Assembly (NCBI GenBank): GCA_965248935.1
Contig: OZ252214.1
Coordinates: 1,984,001-2,048,000 of the forward strand
DNA from: G032773895 sp965248935
GTDB taxonomy: Bacteria; Pseudomonadota; Gammaproteobacteria; Pseudomonadales; Cellvibrionaceae
Length of the DNA: 64,000 nt
Direction: 5' to 3'
Positions 52,593-62,209 of the stretch are shown here, in pieces. Position 1 is the stretch's first letter; each line of letters starts with the position of its first letter. A program made the translations under genes and the position numbers. The notes beneath the pieces are model-generated. The model worked only from the letters and a program-made list of their open reading frames with translations. It did not search any database and had not been told where the DNA came from.

Positions 52593-53150
52593 CTAAAATC
52601 TATGTGCATCATTCCAACCATCCGCCAATCGAAGTTCACACCCTGTAATACCAGCGCCCTCTATAGCCACCTTTACGTGTTCTTTTAAAAATATAATCTC
52701 TTGATATTCGTCAGCTCGAAAAACAAATGCACCCTTGGGAGCATTTTCATTTAATTTGAGGTTGAATATTCTCGCTATACAGGGTCCAAATTTAGAACAA
52801 TCAGACACGTCTTCGTCGATACAGCTTATTCTTCCGACCACGTTGATAAGAAAGCGATCATTCTGCACTCCGTCTTCAAATCTAATCTCAACGGGTATCG
52901 CCTGGAAGCTATCTACTCCCGCAGTGTCCAAAATATCGATAAATTTGTCCGTCACAATGGGAACACCATCCACCTCGATGTAATCGGGTAAATCGATCTG
53001 CGTGTGTTCTACCGTCACGTATAAATCACCCTGGTTTTTTGGTATTTCGACCAAGTGACCATACAGAAAGTCCAGCCCCCAACCACCACCTTGTGTATAA
53101 TTCAGGTGAGTGACTAGCGCTCGATGATCGGCTTCTAAAACGTAGTACAT
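52593..53150 (-). CDS. Imm11/DUF1629-like immunity protein
   Basis: 185 residues. VEIPKNQGDLYVTVEHTQID, then LPDYIEVDGVPIVTDKFIDI and the FQAIPVEIRFEDG pattern resemble the Imm11 (DUF1629) family, cytoplasmic immunity proteins found beside nuclease-type polymorphic toxins. It directly follows a toxin C-terminal fragment on the same strand (start 3 bp after its stop), so this is a toxin-immunity pair inverted relative to array 2. Confidence 0.7.
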   Translation of the reverse strand: MYYVLEADHRALVTHLNYTQGGGWGLDFLYGHLVEIPKNQGDLYVTVEHTQIDLPDYIEVDGVPIVTDKFIDILDTAGVDSFQAIPVEIRFEDGVQNDRFLINVVGRISCIDEDVSDCSKFGPCIARIFNLKLNENAPKGAFVFRADEYQEIIFLKEHVKVAIEGAGITGCELRLADGWNDAHRF

Positions 53151-53152
53151 TG

Positions 53153-53398
53153 TTACATTCCTCTGAATGGGCCTTCATTTAATTTGGGGTCTGGGAACTC
53201 GGCTTTAAAGTCAGTATGACCTTTACCCTGATATGTTTTGACTGAATTATTTGCACCACGTATTTCAAATGATTGAGTGGGCGGAGCAGTGTATATTTGT
53301 ATAGCTGTGCGTTGTTCTCCGCCGTGCAAACACCAAGATGACTCGTTTTTAGCCAGTTTATTAAATGCATAATATTCAGCCGCGACTATGGCTTCTAA
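53153..53398 (-). pseudogene. Toxin C-terminal fragment partnered with Imm11-like gene
   Basis: About 82 codons: EAIVAAEYYAFNKLAKNESS, later GKGHTDFKAEFPDPKLNEGP and FRGM at the stop. The 5' part is lost where DNA resembling the rlmD-like gene end begins (53398-53435). Toxin class unknown. Confidence 0.6.
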
Positions 53399-53462
53399 AG
53401 TAAAAAATATTCAACCGCTTGAACAGAGGTTGTATTTTTCAACAAAAACCTTGTAAAGACGA

Positions 53463-53476
53463 TGTATGTACATACA
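53463..53476. promoter_or_regulatory. Palindromic operator upstream of tacA
   Basis: TGTATGTACATACA is a perfect 14-bp palindrome 12 bp before the antitoxin start. The position is right for autorepression by the ribbon-helix-helix antitoxin. Confidence 0.5.
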
Positions 53477-53488
53477 AGAGGTATGATT

Positions 53489-53767
53489 ATGCTATCACAG
53501 AATTCCCCAAAAGACGCATTGATCAATATGCGCATTCACAGTAGTACAAGAGACTTCATTGACCAAGCAGCAAAGGCTATCGGCAAAGATCGCTCTGGCT
53601 TTATATTGGAAGCTGCTTATGAGAAAGCGGAAGAAATTTTGCTGGATCAAACAACATTTGAATTAAACGATGAACAATGGGTAGCGTTCAATAAAATGCT
53701 TAATGCACCACCAAAAGTGAACGATAAACTCAAAAAACTATTAGCGGCAACGGCACCTTGGGAATAA
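53489..53767 (+). CDS. TacA-family (DUF1778) antitoxin
   Basis: 92 residues from MLSQNSPKDALINMRIHSST, with a ribbon-helix-helix N-terminus and IGKDRSGFILEAAYEKAEE typical of DUF1778/TacA. A C-terminal FNKMLNAPPKVNDKLKKLL segment wraps the GNAT toxin. AAGAGG lies 8 bp upstream of the ATG at 53489, so earlier ATGs (53462, 53483) were not chosen. The partner toxin gene is truncated. Confidence 0.87.
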   Translation: MLSQNSPKDALINMRIHSSTRDFIDQAAKAIGKDRSGFILEAAYEKAEEILLDQTTFELNDEQWVAFNKMLNAPPKVNDKLKKLLAATAPWE

Positions 53768-53935
53768 ATAACACACCTTAAACCACCCTGCCCACTAAAC
53801 GAGAGCCACCAGTTGGATAGTTTTTCTTGTGGTGTTTCCAACCTTGATAGTTGGCTTAAAAGTAAAGCGCGGCGCAATGAGAGTACTCGCACTTCCCGTA
53901 CTTATGTTTTGTGTTCTGATAAAGCTGTTTATTAA
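53768..53935 (+). pseudogene. Truncated TacT-like GNAT toxin
   Basis: Reads PLNESHQLDSFSCGVSNLDS then WLKSKARRNESTRTSRTYVL, the usual N-terminus of TacT tRNA-acetylating toxins. It stops after about 55 residues, before the acetyl-CoA-binding part. No normal start codon. Confidence 0.8.
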
Positions 53936-53948
53936 TTTACTGTTAATA

Positions 53949-53969
53949 AAGCCCGTAATTTACGGGCTT
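53949..53969. terminator. Hairpin terminator between tacT remnant and tex
   Basis: AAGCCCGTAA/TTACGGGCTT stem between convergent units. T-run is weak on both strands. Confidence 0.6.
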
Positions 53970-54011
53970 AAATATAATAGATAGAGAATAAACCTAGTAG
54001 ATACACCGGCA

Positions 54012-56321
54012 TTATTTTTTATTTATTGCCTGCTGTAATAGCGCAGCCATCGTACCTTGCTGCTGGCCCTGAGTTTTTTTATTTCCCCGCCCGCTATGAT
54101 TTCTTTTCGATTTATTTGAGGCTTCTCTAGTATATTCCTTTTTCTCACCTGGCTGATCACTCATACGCATAGAAAGAGCAATACGCTTTCTGGGTACATC
54201 CACCTCCATCACTTTTACTTTGACTATATCACCCGCCTTTACCACTTGGTGCGGGTCTTTAACAAAGTTTTCTGCAAGAGCAGAGATATGCACCAGACCA
54301 TCTTGATGAACCCCTACGTCCACAAAAGCACCAAAATTCGTTACATTGGTTACCGTGCCCTCTAATACCATGGCGGGTTCTAAATCAGAGATTTTTTCAA
54401 CGCCCTCTTGGAACTGGGCCGTTTTAAATTCAGGGCGCGGGTCTCGCCCCGGTTTATCCAGCTCGTGAATAATATCTTCAATGGTAGGCAAACCAAATTT
54501 TTCATCGACATAATCATTGGCCGAAATGGAACGTAAAAATGCTGTATCACCCACTACACCGTTTATCTTTCGGTTATTTTTTTCTGCAATATTGTTAACA
54601 ACCGCATACGACTCTGGATGTACACCGGAAGCATCTAGAGGGTTTTCTCCATTTGTAATACGCAAAAAACCTGCGGCCTGCTCAAACGCTTTTGCGCCTA
54701 GGCGAGGCACGTCTTTTAGTTGTTCACGGCTGACAAGCGCGCCGTTTTTATTGCGAAATTCGACAATATTATTAGCAATAGATTGATTCAACCCAGAAAC
54801 CCGCGCTAGCAATGGGGCCGAAGCGGTATTAATTTCCACCCCTACCGAGTTCACACAGTCTTCGACAACGGCATTCAAGGCTTTCGCTAAGCGAGTTTGC
54901 GAGACATCGTGTTGGTATTGGCCAACCCCAATAGATTTCGGTTCGATTTTAACTAATTCTGCAAGAGGGTCTTGCAGCCTTCTTGCTATGGAGATAGCAC
55001 CACGTATGGTGACATCTAAATCTGGAAATTCCTTTGCGGCAAACTCAGAAGCAGAATAAATGGAGGCACCGGATTCATTGACTATTACTTTTTGCGCTTT
55101 AATATCTTTGTGGGTTTTTAATACATCACCCACAAATTTATCTGTCTCCCTACTTGCTGTTCCGTTGCCAATGGCAATTAAGCCAACATTGTGTTTTTGA
55201 CATAAGGCCACCAGCACAGCTTCAGCTTCACGCACTTTTTTTTGTGGCGGAGTGGGAAATATTGCGCCATGGTCAACCACTTGCCCGGTGGCATCCACAA
55301 CCGCTACTTTGACTCCGGTACGCAGTCCGGGGTCCAAGCCAATAGTCGCTTTTTGACCCGCAGGGGCAGCCAGTAGCAAGTCTTTTAAATTGCGACCAAA
55401 AACATCAATTGCACCGGCTTCAGCCATATCGCGTAAATGACCAAATAAACCCGTTTCCAAATGAGTGTGCAGTTTAACTCGCCAGGTCCAACGTACTACC
55501 TCTGCTAACCACTTGTCCGCAGGGCGGCCTTGGTCTTCGATATTGTTATGCTCAGCAATCATAATTTCGCAGGGGTGCATCTGCCCCGTTTCTAGCTCCT
55601 CTTCGAGCGTGAGCTGTACATTGAGAAAACCTTCCGTACGCCCACGAAACATGGCCAACGCCCTATGCGAAGGAACCTTACTGATTAACTCTTTATGATC
55701 AAAATAGTCTTGGAACTTCGCTGCTTCTTTTTCTTTGCCTTCCACTAAGGTGGCGTGAACATAGCCTTCATTATTTAAAAAGTTACGCAGCTTTTCCAGT
55801 ATTTGAGCATCCTCACTGAACGTTTCCATTATGATTTGCTTGGCGCCACCCAGTGCGCTTTTTATATCGGTAATTTTATGCTCTTCATTAAAGAAAGCTT
55901 GCGCTTCCTCTTCGGGGTTTTTTGTCGGATCATTTAAAAGTAATTCTGCCAACGGCTCCAACCCTGCTTCTCGTGCAATTTGCGCTTTTGTTCTGCGTTT
56001 GGGTTTGTAGGGGAGGTATAAATCTTCTAATTGCGTTTTGGTTTCGGCAGCGTTTATATGTGCTTCTAATTCTGGGGTGAGTTTTTCTTGCTCAGATATG
56101 GATTTCAGAATGGTCTCTCGACGGTCTTCCATTTCACGTAAATAGGTCAAACGTTCTTCGAGTTTTCTCAATTGGGTATCATCCAGCGCCCCTGTGACTT
56201 CCTTTCGATACCGAGAGATAAAAGGTACGGTCGCGCCCTCATCCAGTAAACCCACAGCAGCGGTAACTTGGGCTTTTTTAACATTTAATTCGGTAGAGAT
56301 GATCTGAAAAATTTTTGACAT
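54012..56321 (-). CDS. tex: Tex transcription accessory protein, S1 domain
   Basis: 769 residues matching Tex end to end: N-terminal helical region (GATVPFISRYRKEVTGALDD), YqgF-like RNase H fold (TIGLDPGLRTGVKVAVVD), helix-hairpin-helix (GLNQSIANNIVEFRNKNGAL), and C-terminal S1 domain (GTVTNVTNFGAFVDVGVHQD). A basic tail (KSKRNHSGRGNKKTQGQQQG) follows. Tex binds nucleic acid and RNA polymerase and affects transcription and stress tolerance. A housekeeping gene that anchors this part of the chromosome. Confidence 0.96.
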   Translation of the reverse strand: MSKIFQIISTELNVKKAQVTAAVGLLDEGATVPFISRYRKEVTGALDDTQLRKLEERLTYLREMEDRRETILKSISEQEKLTPELEAHINAAETKTQLEDLYLPYKPKRRTKAQIAREAGLEPLAELLLNDPTKNPEEEAQAFFNEEHKITDIKSALGGAKQIIMETFSEDAQILEKLRNFLNNEGYVHATLVEGKEKEAAKFQDYFDHKELISKVPSHRALAMFRGRTEGFLNVQLTLEEELETGQMHPCEIMIAEHNNIEDQGRPADKWLAEVVRWTWRVKLHTHLETGLFGHLRDMAEAGAIDVFGRNLKDLLLAAPAGQKATIGLDPGLRTGVKVAVVDATGQVVDHGAIFPTPPQKKVREAEAVLVALCQKHNVGLIAIGNGTASRETDKFVGDVLKTHKDIKAQKVIVNESGASIYSASEFAAKEFPDLDVTIRGAISIARRLQDPLAELVKIEPKSIGVGQYQHDVSQTRLAKALNAVVEDCVNSVGVEINTASAPLLARVSGLNQSIANNIVEFRNKNGALVSREQLKDVPRLGAKAFEQAAGFLRITNGENPLDASGVHPESYAVVNNIAEKNNRKINGVVGDTAFLRSISANDYVDEKFGLPTIEDIIHELDKPGRDPRPEFKTAQFQEGVEKISDLEPAMVLEGTVTNVTNFGAFVDVGVHQDGLVHISALAENFVKDPHQVVKAGDIVKVKVMEVDVPRKRIALSMRMSDQPGEKKEYTREASNKSKRNHSGRGNKKTQGQQQGTMAALLQQAINKK

Positions 56322-56654
56322 ATTTAGAATTTGCTTAATTTAAGAAGTTAGTGTGAATTCGATCAAAAAACAGGCGTTTTTGATCGTAAAATACCAGGGT
56401 GGGATTATCTCGAATTTATGCAAGCTTAAACAGTATTATTTTTTGTATTTTTTCGTAAAAACAAGAACTATAAAAATCTTGGAAATTGGGCTATAGGTCA
56501 CACAATACCCAAAACCTTCATCACAATTTTCATCTGTAGTCTGTCGTTTTAAACGCTATGCCTCGAAAGTGTTAATCCCCACTCAAGCACTAGACCATAC
56601 ACCCCTTACAATGCAAGCAAAGTAATGTGTGATTAAGGTATTAGGAATTTTAGG
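56322..56654. other. Intergenic region between tex and a lipoprotein gene
   Basis: 333 bp with AT-rich stretches and no gene. Presumably holds both divergent promoters. Confidence 0.4.
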
Positions 56655-57122
56655 ATGAAATACGCAGTTAGACTCTTCTTCGTAGCGGTACTCAGCATCA
56701 CGCTTGCCGCATGTGGTGATACAACTTCAGAGGGGTTTATTTCTCCTAAGGAAGGCGTATCTGAGGAGAGCATAGAAGAGACAGGAAACCCAGAACCTAC
56801 CCCGATTGCCCCCCAGCCTGAACCTGAACCAACCCCGCCCCGCCCATCAGAAAAGGTTTCTGCTCTTATCCGTTGGACTATCCCCAGTTTTCGAATAAAC
56901 GGGGATGATTTGCTACTCAGCGAAATTGGTGGTTACGAGATTATTTATCGCCGCACTACGGCAATGGAATATTCAACCGTGGTGATTAATGACCAAAATC
57001 TCAGTGATTGGCTAATCGAAAATCTAGCCCCAGGGGAGTACGAATTTTTGATTGCAGCGTTTGATACCGATAAACTTTACAGTACCTTTTCCAACCCATT
57101 TGAGGTGGTATTAAGCCACTGA
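56655..57122 (+). CDS. Proline-rich lipoprotein with fibronectin-III-like domain (1)
   Basis: 155 residues: lipobox ITLAAC (Cys20), Glu/Pro spacer (PQPEPEPTPPRPSE), then an ~85-residue beta-sandwich-like domain (SALIRWTIPSFRINGDDLLL, GGYEIIYRRTTAMEY, PGEYEFLIAAFDTD) of fibronectin type III style. A close paralog is at 62635. An outer-membrane or periplasmic display role is inferred. Confidence 0.78.
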   Translation: MKYAVRLFFVAVLSITLAACGDTTSEGFISPKEGVSEESIEETGNPEPTPIAPQPEPEPTPPRPSEKVSALIRWTIPSFRINGDDLLLSEIGGYEIIYRRTTAMEYSTVVINDQNLSDWLIENLAPGEYEFLIAAFDTDKLYSTFSNPFEVVLSH

Positions 57123-57224
57123 ATTGTTAGCGCCTGTTAACAGGCCCTGAATCCATGCCTATCTTATTTTTCGTCTTGAAATGCATAGCTAAGGCTTCGA
57201 TTTACTCACGAGATCATATTCGTA

Positions 57225-57749
57225 TTAACTGAAAACATTCACTATTTTATAAACTGCTACCGTAATAGCCATACATACAGTTGGGTAAAAGGTTAAGGTA
57301 AAGCCAAGCGCCCTTGATGGTGCGCCATTTTTGTAACCAATAAAAAACAAAATACGACCCATACCAAATGCTATGGAACATAGCATTATCACAGAGCAAA
57401 ATTGCGGTGGCATTAATATAAACCACGCAAGGTAAACGGGTATAGCAATCACTAATTGCTCAAGAGTATTTTGTAGCAAAGATTGTAATAAATTGACTTT
57501 GTCGGTGCCTTTCGTTAAACCATTACCATCCATATCTTCAGGAGTGAAGAAACGATGTTTTGCCAACCGAGCAATTGAAAAAATAAGAAATAATGTATTT
57601 ATAAAAATTGACGTGATTAATGCGTCTACGGGTTTCACGCTAGAGAACGGCTGGAAAAGCACTCCCCCGACAACGAATAGAATGGCAAAGAACGCTCCCA
57701 AAACCATTCCTTTAAGCACACCCTTCTGCTTTGTGGATAAATGGATCAC
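57225..57749 (-). CDS. MAPEG-family membrane protein
   Basis: 174 residues with about four TM helices (GMVLGAFFAILFVVGGVLF, ALITSIFINTLFLIFSIARL, LVIAIPVYLAWFILM, and a C-terminal pair). The loop FFTPEDMDGNGLTKGTDKVN is followed by QNTLEQLVIAIP, the N-x-x-E-Q signature of MAPEG proteins. Members include glutathione-dependent enzymes; here the activity is unknown. Confidence 0.72.
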   Translation of the reverse strand: MIHLSTKQKGVLKGMVLGAFFAILFVVGGVLFQPFSSVKPVDALITSIFINTLFLIFSIARLAKHRFFTPEDMDGNGLTKGTDKVNLLQSLLQNTLEQLVIAIPVYLAWFILMPPQFCSVIMLCSIAFGMGRILFFIGYKNGAPSRALGFTLTFYPTVCMAITVAVYKIVNVFS

Positions 57750-57873
57750 GATTTTCTCCGCTTTTTAAAATTTAAACTAACCAGACTGTAGAAAATAATG
57801 AATTAGAAAGCAATAAATCCCTAGTACTTAATATTCTCTTTTCTAGTTGTTTATTCGTATGTTCTACAACCCT

Positions 57874-58060
57874 AATTAGTGCCTATCCATAAACATACAA
57901 TCCCTTGATTTGTAAGAATAATTTCAAAAACACATAAAAAAACCCTTTGAATTTTGCTATCTTGTAAGTGCGAACAAATAAGATAAAAACAAAGGGTTTT
58001 ACCATGAGACAAGGTCGCACGGCACAGATAAGTATATTCGATAGTTGAACTAAACCGCTT
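57874..58060 (+). mobile_element. IS end remnant with transposase start
   Basis: A 61-bp sequence (AATTAGTGCC, CATAAACATACAA, CCTTGATTTGTAAGAATAAT) is shared with 62210-62271. Next comes an inverted repeat AAAACCCTTTG/CAAAGGGTTTT and an ATG at 58004 reading MRQGRTAQISIFDS before a stop. It looks like the first codons of a transposase. Confidence 0.55.
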
Positions 58061-58166
58061 CGCGGTAGCTTTTCTCGTCGTCGCTTAGGCGCTGAATTAC
58101 CCTCATTCTAAGTCCACACTTATCTTGGCATCCTGCCATATCCTTATTTAAACCGGGAGATAAGTG

Positions 58167-58650
58167 ATGACCCCCTTACGTCAAAAAATGATAGACACCC
58201 TGGTGCTTAAAGGCTATTCCCCCCGCACACAATCCAGCTACATACACTCGGTTGAAAAATTGGCGCTTCATTATCATCGTTCACCCGATACGCGCTTTCT
58301 TTTTTTCAAGTATTGCATTATCCCAAACTAAATCAAGACGATGCGGCTGACTGGAAAAGAGTTTGTACGACGATACCTACTGCTTGTCTTGCTCGCTGGA
58401 TTTATGCGAGTTCGACATTATAGTTTTTTAGCGAATAGTCAAAGGAAAAAGAAATTGGCAATAATACGGCACTGTTTGGATCAGTCAGAGCCGAGTCAAG
58501 ATGAAACCGTCCCCCAGAAACCGAGTTGATAAGATTGATGGAGTGGATCAATTGCCTTGCCCCTGCTGTCATAACGGTGTGGTGAAGGTCGTTAACATAC
58601 TGCCGTCGCCACATCCGCATCGATTGCGGCAACAGCAAGTATAGCGATCA
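58167..58650 (+). pseudogene. Remnants of a tyrosine integrase and an IS91-type transposase
   Basis: 58167-58331 reads MTPLRQKMIDTLVLKGYSPR and QSSYIHSVEKLALHYHRSPD, the N-terminus of the phage-type integrase that accompanies IS91-like elements. It then frameshifts. Around 58546-58640, LPCPCCHNGVVKVVNILPSP resembles the Cys-rich C-terminal part of IS91 transposases. Nothing intact remains. Confidence 0.6.
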
Positions 58651-58957
58651 AGCTCTAAGTCAAAATCGGGGAGCGAATAGCCGTGAAAGCAGTGGCAGTG
58701 GATTGCTATGGACAACGGACGGGTAATGGCTTTTAATTGACGATCAAAAGGTGGCCGTTATCGCTGAATGAGCTGAGGGAAAGACCGTGAGGGTTTGGTG
58801 TTGAGAGATATCGCATATAGAACCCCATCCTCCGTAGAAGGATCTTGAAACAATCCCCTATATTAATGAAAAGCGGCTAAGTCCAACAGACGTTTATACG
58901 TTATGCTTCGCACAATGCATAAATGCTAAGATGTTATGAGAAAGCCTCGGATTGAAT
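58651..58957. other. Intergenic region after IS remnants
   Basis: No gene recognised; probably further degenerate mobile-element DNA and the upstream region of the next gene. Confidence 0.4.
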
Positions 58958-59770
58958 ATGTTAGGGATATTTAGATCAAAACCAATCTTGTCGGATGAAG
59001 ATACGGCATTTCAGTTAGCCACTTTCAAGTGGCTATTAAAAAATTTTGGTGGAAATGACTTTTATAAAAATACAAAGTTGATCTTACCCACTAGAGAGTA
59101 CTTCCCATCAAAAGTTGAAAGTTCAAATGAAGCAGCAAATGAGACATTTGAAGCCGTAAAAAAATACGCCGGGATGGAAGATTGGCCGTGCAAGCTGGAA
59201 GAACAAGAGGAAGATATTGATGCGCGGGTTGCTCCAACGCTAACCGTGCAAAATTCTCCCAACAATCCTAATGGTACTTTTGAAGCGAAAGAGAATAATG
59301 AAATAGTCATAACGTATAATCCAGACCTTTTACGAAATCCAACACAGCTTGTGGCTACTTACGCTCATGAGTTGTCTCATTATTTAACCGGTTCTGGGCC
59401 CGAAGAACCTCCTGGTGGTTGGGATAACTGGGAATTTGCTACAGACATAGCGGCCACATTCCTAGGGTTTGGTGTATTTATGGCAAACTCAGCGTTCAAT
59501 TTTCAGCAGTTCACTGAAGTTGATTCCCAAGGTTGGCAATATAATCGTAGCGGATACTTATCTGAAGCTGAGCACATTTTTGCGCTTGCAATCTTTTTGG
59601 CGTTACAAGGTATGTCTATAGAGACCGCATTACCCCATCTAAAACCTAATTTAAAAAAGCTGCTAAAAATGGCGCAGAAACAAATCGCAGATTCCGAATT
59701 AATCAATGAGTTGGCAGCAGTGGAATATGTGTCACCAGTTCCTAGTATCAAGTTTGAACCGCGACAATAG
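58958..59770 (+). CDS. Putative zinc metallopeptidase-like protein (HExxH)
   Basis: 270 residues from ATG 58958 (the in-frame TTG six bases earlier is less likely). The centre has YAHELSHYL, a HExxH zinc-binding motif at about residue 142, followed by WEFATDIAATFLGFGVFMA, where the Glu/Asp could complete the site. No signal peptide. The family is not recognised. It sits between mobile-element remnants and may be recently acquired. Confidence 0.65.
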   Translation: MLGIFRSKPILSDEDTAFQLATFKWLLKNFGGNDFYKNTKLILPTREYFPSKVESSNEAANETFEAVKKYAGMEDWPCKLEEQEEDIDARVAPTLTVQNSPNNPNGTFEAKENNEIVITYNPDLLRNPTQLVATYAHELSHYLTGSGPEEPPGGWDNWEFATDIAATFLGFGVFMANSAFNFQQFTEVDSQGWQYNRSGYLSEAEHIFALAIFLALQGMSIETALPHLKPNLKKLLKMAQKQIADSELINELAAVEYVSPVPSIKFEPRQ

Positions 59771-59774
59771 TAAT

Positions 59775-61097
59775 TAAATTCCATAGTACATTTCCTCTGA
59801 AGTTTTGAAATTGAATCGTTTCCTTGGTCTCTGATTGAGTTTTAGCAAAATTTGATTACATTGCTGTTGAGATAGTAAGGCCATACTTTCAGTTTTCGGT
59901 AAGCATTGTCTAATTAACCCATTAACCCATTAACCCATTAACGTTTTCATTACTACCGTGCTCCCATGAGTGGTATGGGTTTGCAAAATAGAATTTTACT
60001 GAATGGTGATGCTCAATCTTTTTATACTGGTGAAACTCAGTACCATTGTCGGCAGTGATTGTCTTAAAGTTTAAAGGGTCGCGGTTAACTAGGGCCTGTT
60101 GACACTAATTCAATTGTCACTGTTGTGACTGAAAAATCGCCAATTTAGGCACGAAGAGAGAAGTTTAGTCATTCTAAATAAACGATGAGTAAAGCTTCCG
60201 CTCCTGCTCACGCCCCTCACCTATATCCATATAGGCGACGACAAGTGGCGTTTTTTCAGACACAACCCTTCGGGCCAGAGCTATTTTTCACCCAACTACG
60301 TTATCAGTCGCTCATTTAGGCTGGCTAAACTTCGCTCCTTCTGCCTTCGACTACAAGGATGTAGTTGGTAGAGCGACGCAGGAGGCCAAAGCCGAGCTGG
60401 ATAAAAAATAGCTCAGGCAGTGATAATTGAATTAGTGTCAACAGGCCCTAGGTTTTTTGTTAAGCGATGATGTTGATTTATCTGACAACTTTCCAATCAT
60501 TACGAAACCTGTTTTTCGCTCAAGCAGAGTAACAATGCAGTGATTACTTCCCCGACCGTGTACTGTGTCAATCTCCCAGTGACTCTTGAATTTTCGGGTT
60601 TCTACGCTCGACGGTCGCTCTGCAATATGTCGCTTGTTAGCAAGCCGTCCTCTGCTGTCATACGCCTTGTAGCGCTTTCTTCTCCGCTTTGGGGCCTGTC
60701 TAAGGAGCTTCCATAAGTCACCGCCTTGAGCTTTGTCTTGCCATATATGCTGGTAAAGAGTCTCGTGACTAATGACACGATCTTTGAGTTTAAATCGTCG
60801 TATATGCCCAACCACTTGTTCCGGGGACCACTGCTTCTTTAATAGTTTACGGACGAGCATCATATAAGCACTTGAGTAGTATTGATTTCTTCGTGAGCGT
60901 CGGCGCCTAGCTCGTCTTTGTGCTTTTGATGGCCTATAGGCCCCATCAATGATGTAGCACCGATTACGTTCTAGCTCACGATATAGCGTAGAAAAATGGC
61001 GCCCTAAGATGTCAGCAATTGTTCGTATAGATAGACCTTGCAGCTTAAGTGCTGAAAGCGTTACTCTTTCGTCATAGGTGAGTTGCATATAAGCCAT
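59775..61097 (-). pseudogene. IS30-family transposase, split by MITE 2 and frameshifted
   Basis: The N-terminal part (60449-61097) reads QLTYDERVTLSALKLQGLSI, RSRRNQYYSSAYMMLVRKLL, WSPEQVVGHIRRF and HWEIDTVHGRGSNHCIVTLL, the IS30 HTH plus first DDE Asp. The C-terminal part (59775-60091) reads TITADNGTEFHQYKKIEHHH and NPYHSWEHGSNEN. Between them lies the MITE. In addition, 8-bp TAACCCAT repeats (three units, 59918-59945) shift the frame after NENVNGL. The element is dead. Confidence 0.88.
60092..60448. mobile_element. MITE copy 2 (357 bp)
   Basis: Inverted repeats GGGCCTGTTGACACTAATTC and complement, flanked by TA on both sides (possible target duplication). Longer than copy 1 by two internal segments (around 60195-60240 and 60345-60400). 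Inserted in the IS30 transposase. Confidence 0.88.
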
Positions 61098-61303
61098 TAC
61101 TTATCCTTGTTCTTGCCGGAATGGGATAAGGCTTATTTTACCGCTCACCTTCTATATTTTATAACGTGTCGCGGTTAGTATATGAATTCGGCGTTCATAA
61201 CAAGCAACTCCAAAATGACTCCGTCGCTGCGCTGACGCGCCTACGCATTTGAGTTGAACGTTATGCGTCCATTGACCACAAACTCTGACGACGAGATCAT
61301 TGA

Positions 61304-61498
61304 ATGAGTGAGTTCTTTTTTAAAGTCGGTGGAACCGCTTGGTTGCTAGCAGTTGGCCTTTCTTTACTTGCACTCATTGCAGGCTGGCTTACGAATTTTG
61401 AGCTATCAAGTGCCGAATGGCGGGTGTTGTGGTTTTGCCTTGGCGGAGGAGGTTTGGCGGCGATGATAGCGGGAGGTGTCGTTGCGATATGGGAGTAG
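61304..61498 (+). CDS. Small two-TM protein
   Basis: 64 residues with two hydrophobic segments (TAWLLAVGLSLLALIAGWL and LWFCLGGGGLAAMIAGGVVA). It resembles many short orphan membrane proteins; RBS is weak (ACGAG). Function unknown; could be a chance frame. Confidence 0.45.
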   Translation: MSEFFFKVGGTAWLLAVGLSLLALIAGWLTNFELSSAEWRVLWFCLGGGGLAAMIAGGVVAIWE

Positions 61499-61699
61499 CA
61501 GGGCGGCACCCGGAGATTAGCCGCATAACACCTATTATGACCGGGTTAGTCAAAGAACAATAGTTCACCAAAAGCGTTGTTTTAAAGTCCAAATGCTTAT
61601 GAAAAATCTACCTTAATGTATTTCCTCTAGCGATAATTTCATGGTTAAGTTAATTTTTCTACAGCCTGGTTAGGCTCAATTATATTTGGAGAATCTATA

Positions 61700-62209
61700 G
61701 TGTCTGAACAATCTATTTCTTGTTGTATTAATGATCCCGGTGTACCAGAAAATATTTCAGATAAGGGCTTGATCAATCGCTTTTTTTCTCAGCTAGGTGA
61801 TCTATACAACTCAACAACAAAGGCAGGTAGTAGCAGCCCAATATTGGGCTGATATCGCTGTAAAATCTGACCATCCTGCAGCCCCTCTAGCACATGTTCC
61901 AGGGGTATTCGCTGTTTTATGGACACCTGATACTGCACCTACCACTGCAATAACATTGGCTACAGCGGGTTATGGTTTTGCTGCATTACCTAAGAATCTA
62001 ATACATTTTACCACTGCCCATGGTACTCGCAGGATTGCCACATCGGGTACTATTAAATCAACCACTTTTGGTTTATTTGGTCCTGGTGTATATATGGCTA
62101 GGGGTGGGTGGCATACAGTTCGCAATGGTTTTGGCTTATCCCCTCTGTTATTCCATATTTTCTATATACATCATTTGGACACCATCTTGATCATTCGGAT
62201 GAAAAGCCT
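61700..62209 (+). pseudogene. Broken toxin gene with ART-like domain
   Basis: GTG start with GGAG upstream gives MSEQSISCCINDPGVPENIS and continues to a TGA at 61850. Homologous sequence continues in the next frame: AQYWADIAVKSDHPAAPLAH, then TTAHGTRRIATSGTIKSTTF and GLFGPGVYMARGG. The H-x-T...I-x-x-SG-x-I...G-x-GVYMA order fits small ADP-ribosyltransferase toxins (HYD1/ART style). The 3' end is cut by the IS end at 62210. Confidence 0.5.

Noticed and set aside
58341..58529. A 62-codon open frame in the IS91 remnant region
   Set aside because: It overlaps decayed transposase/integrase sequence and has no independent support.
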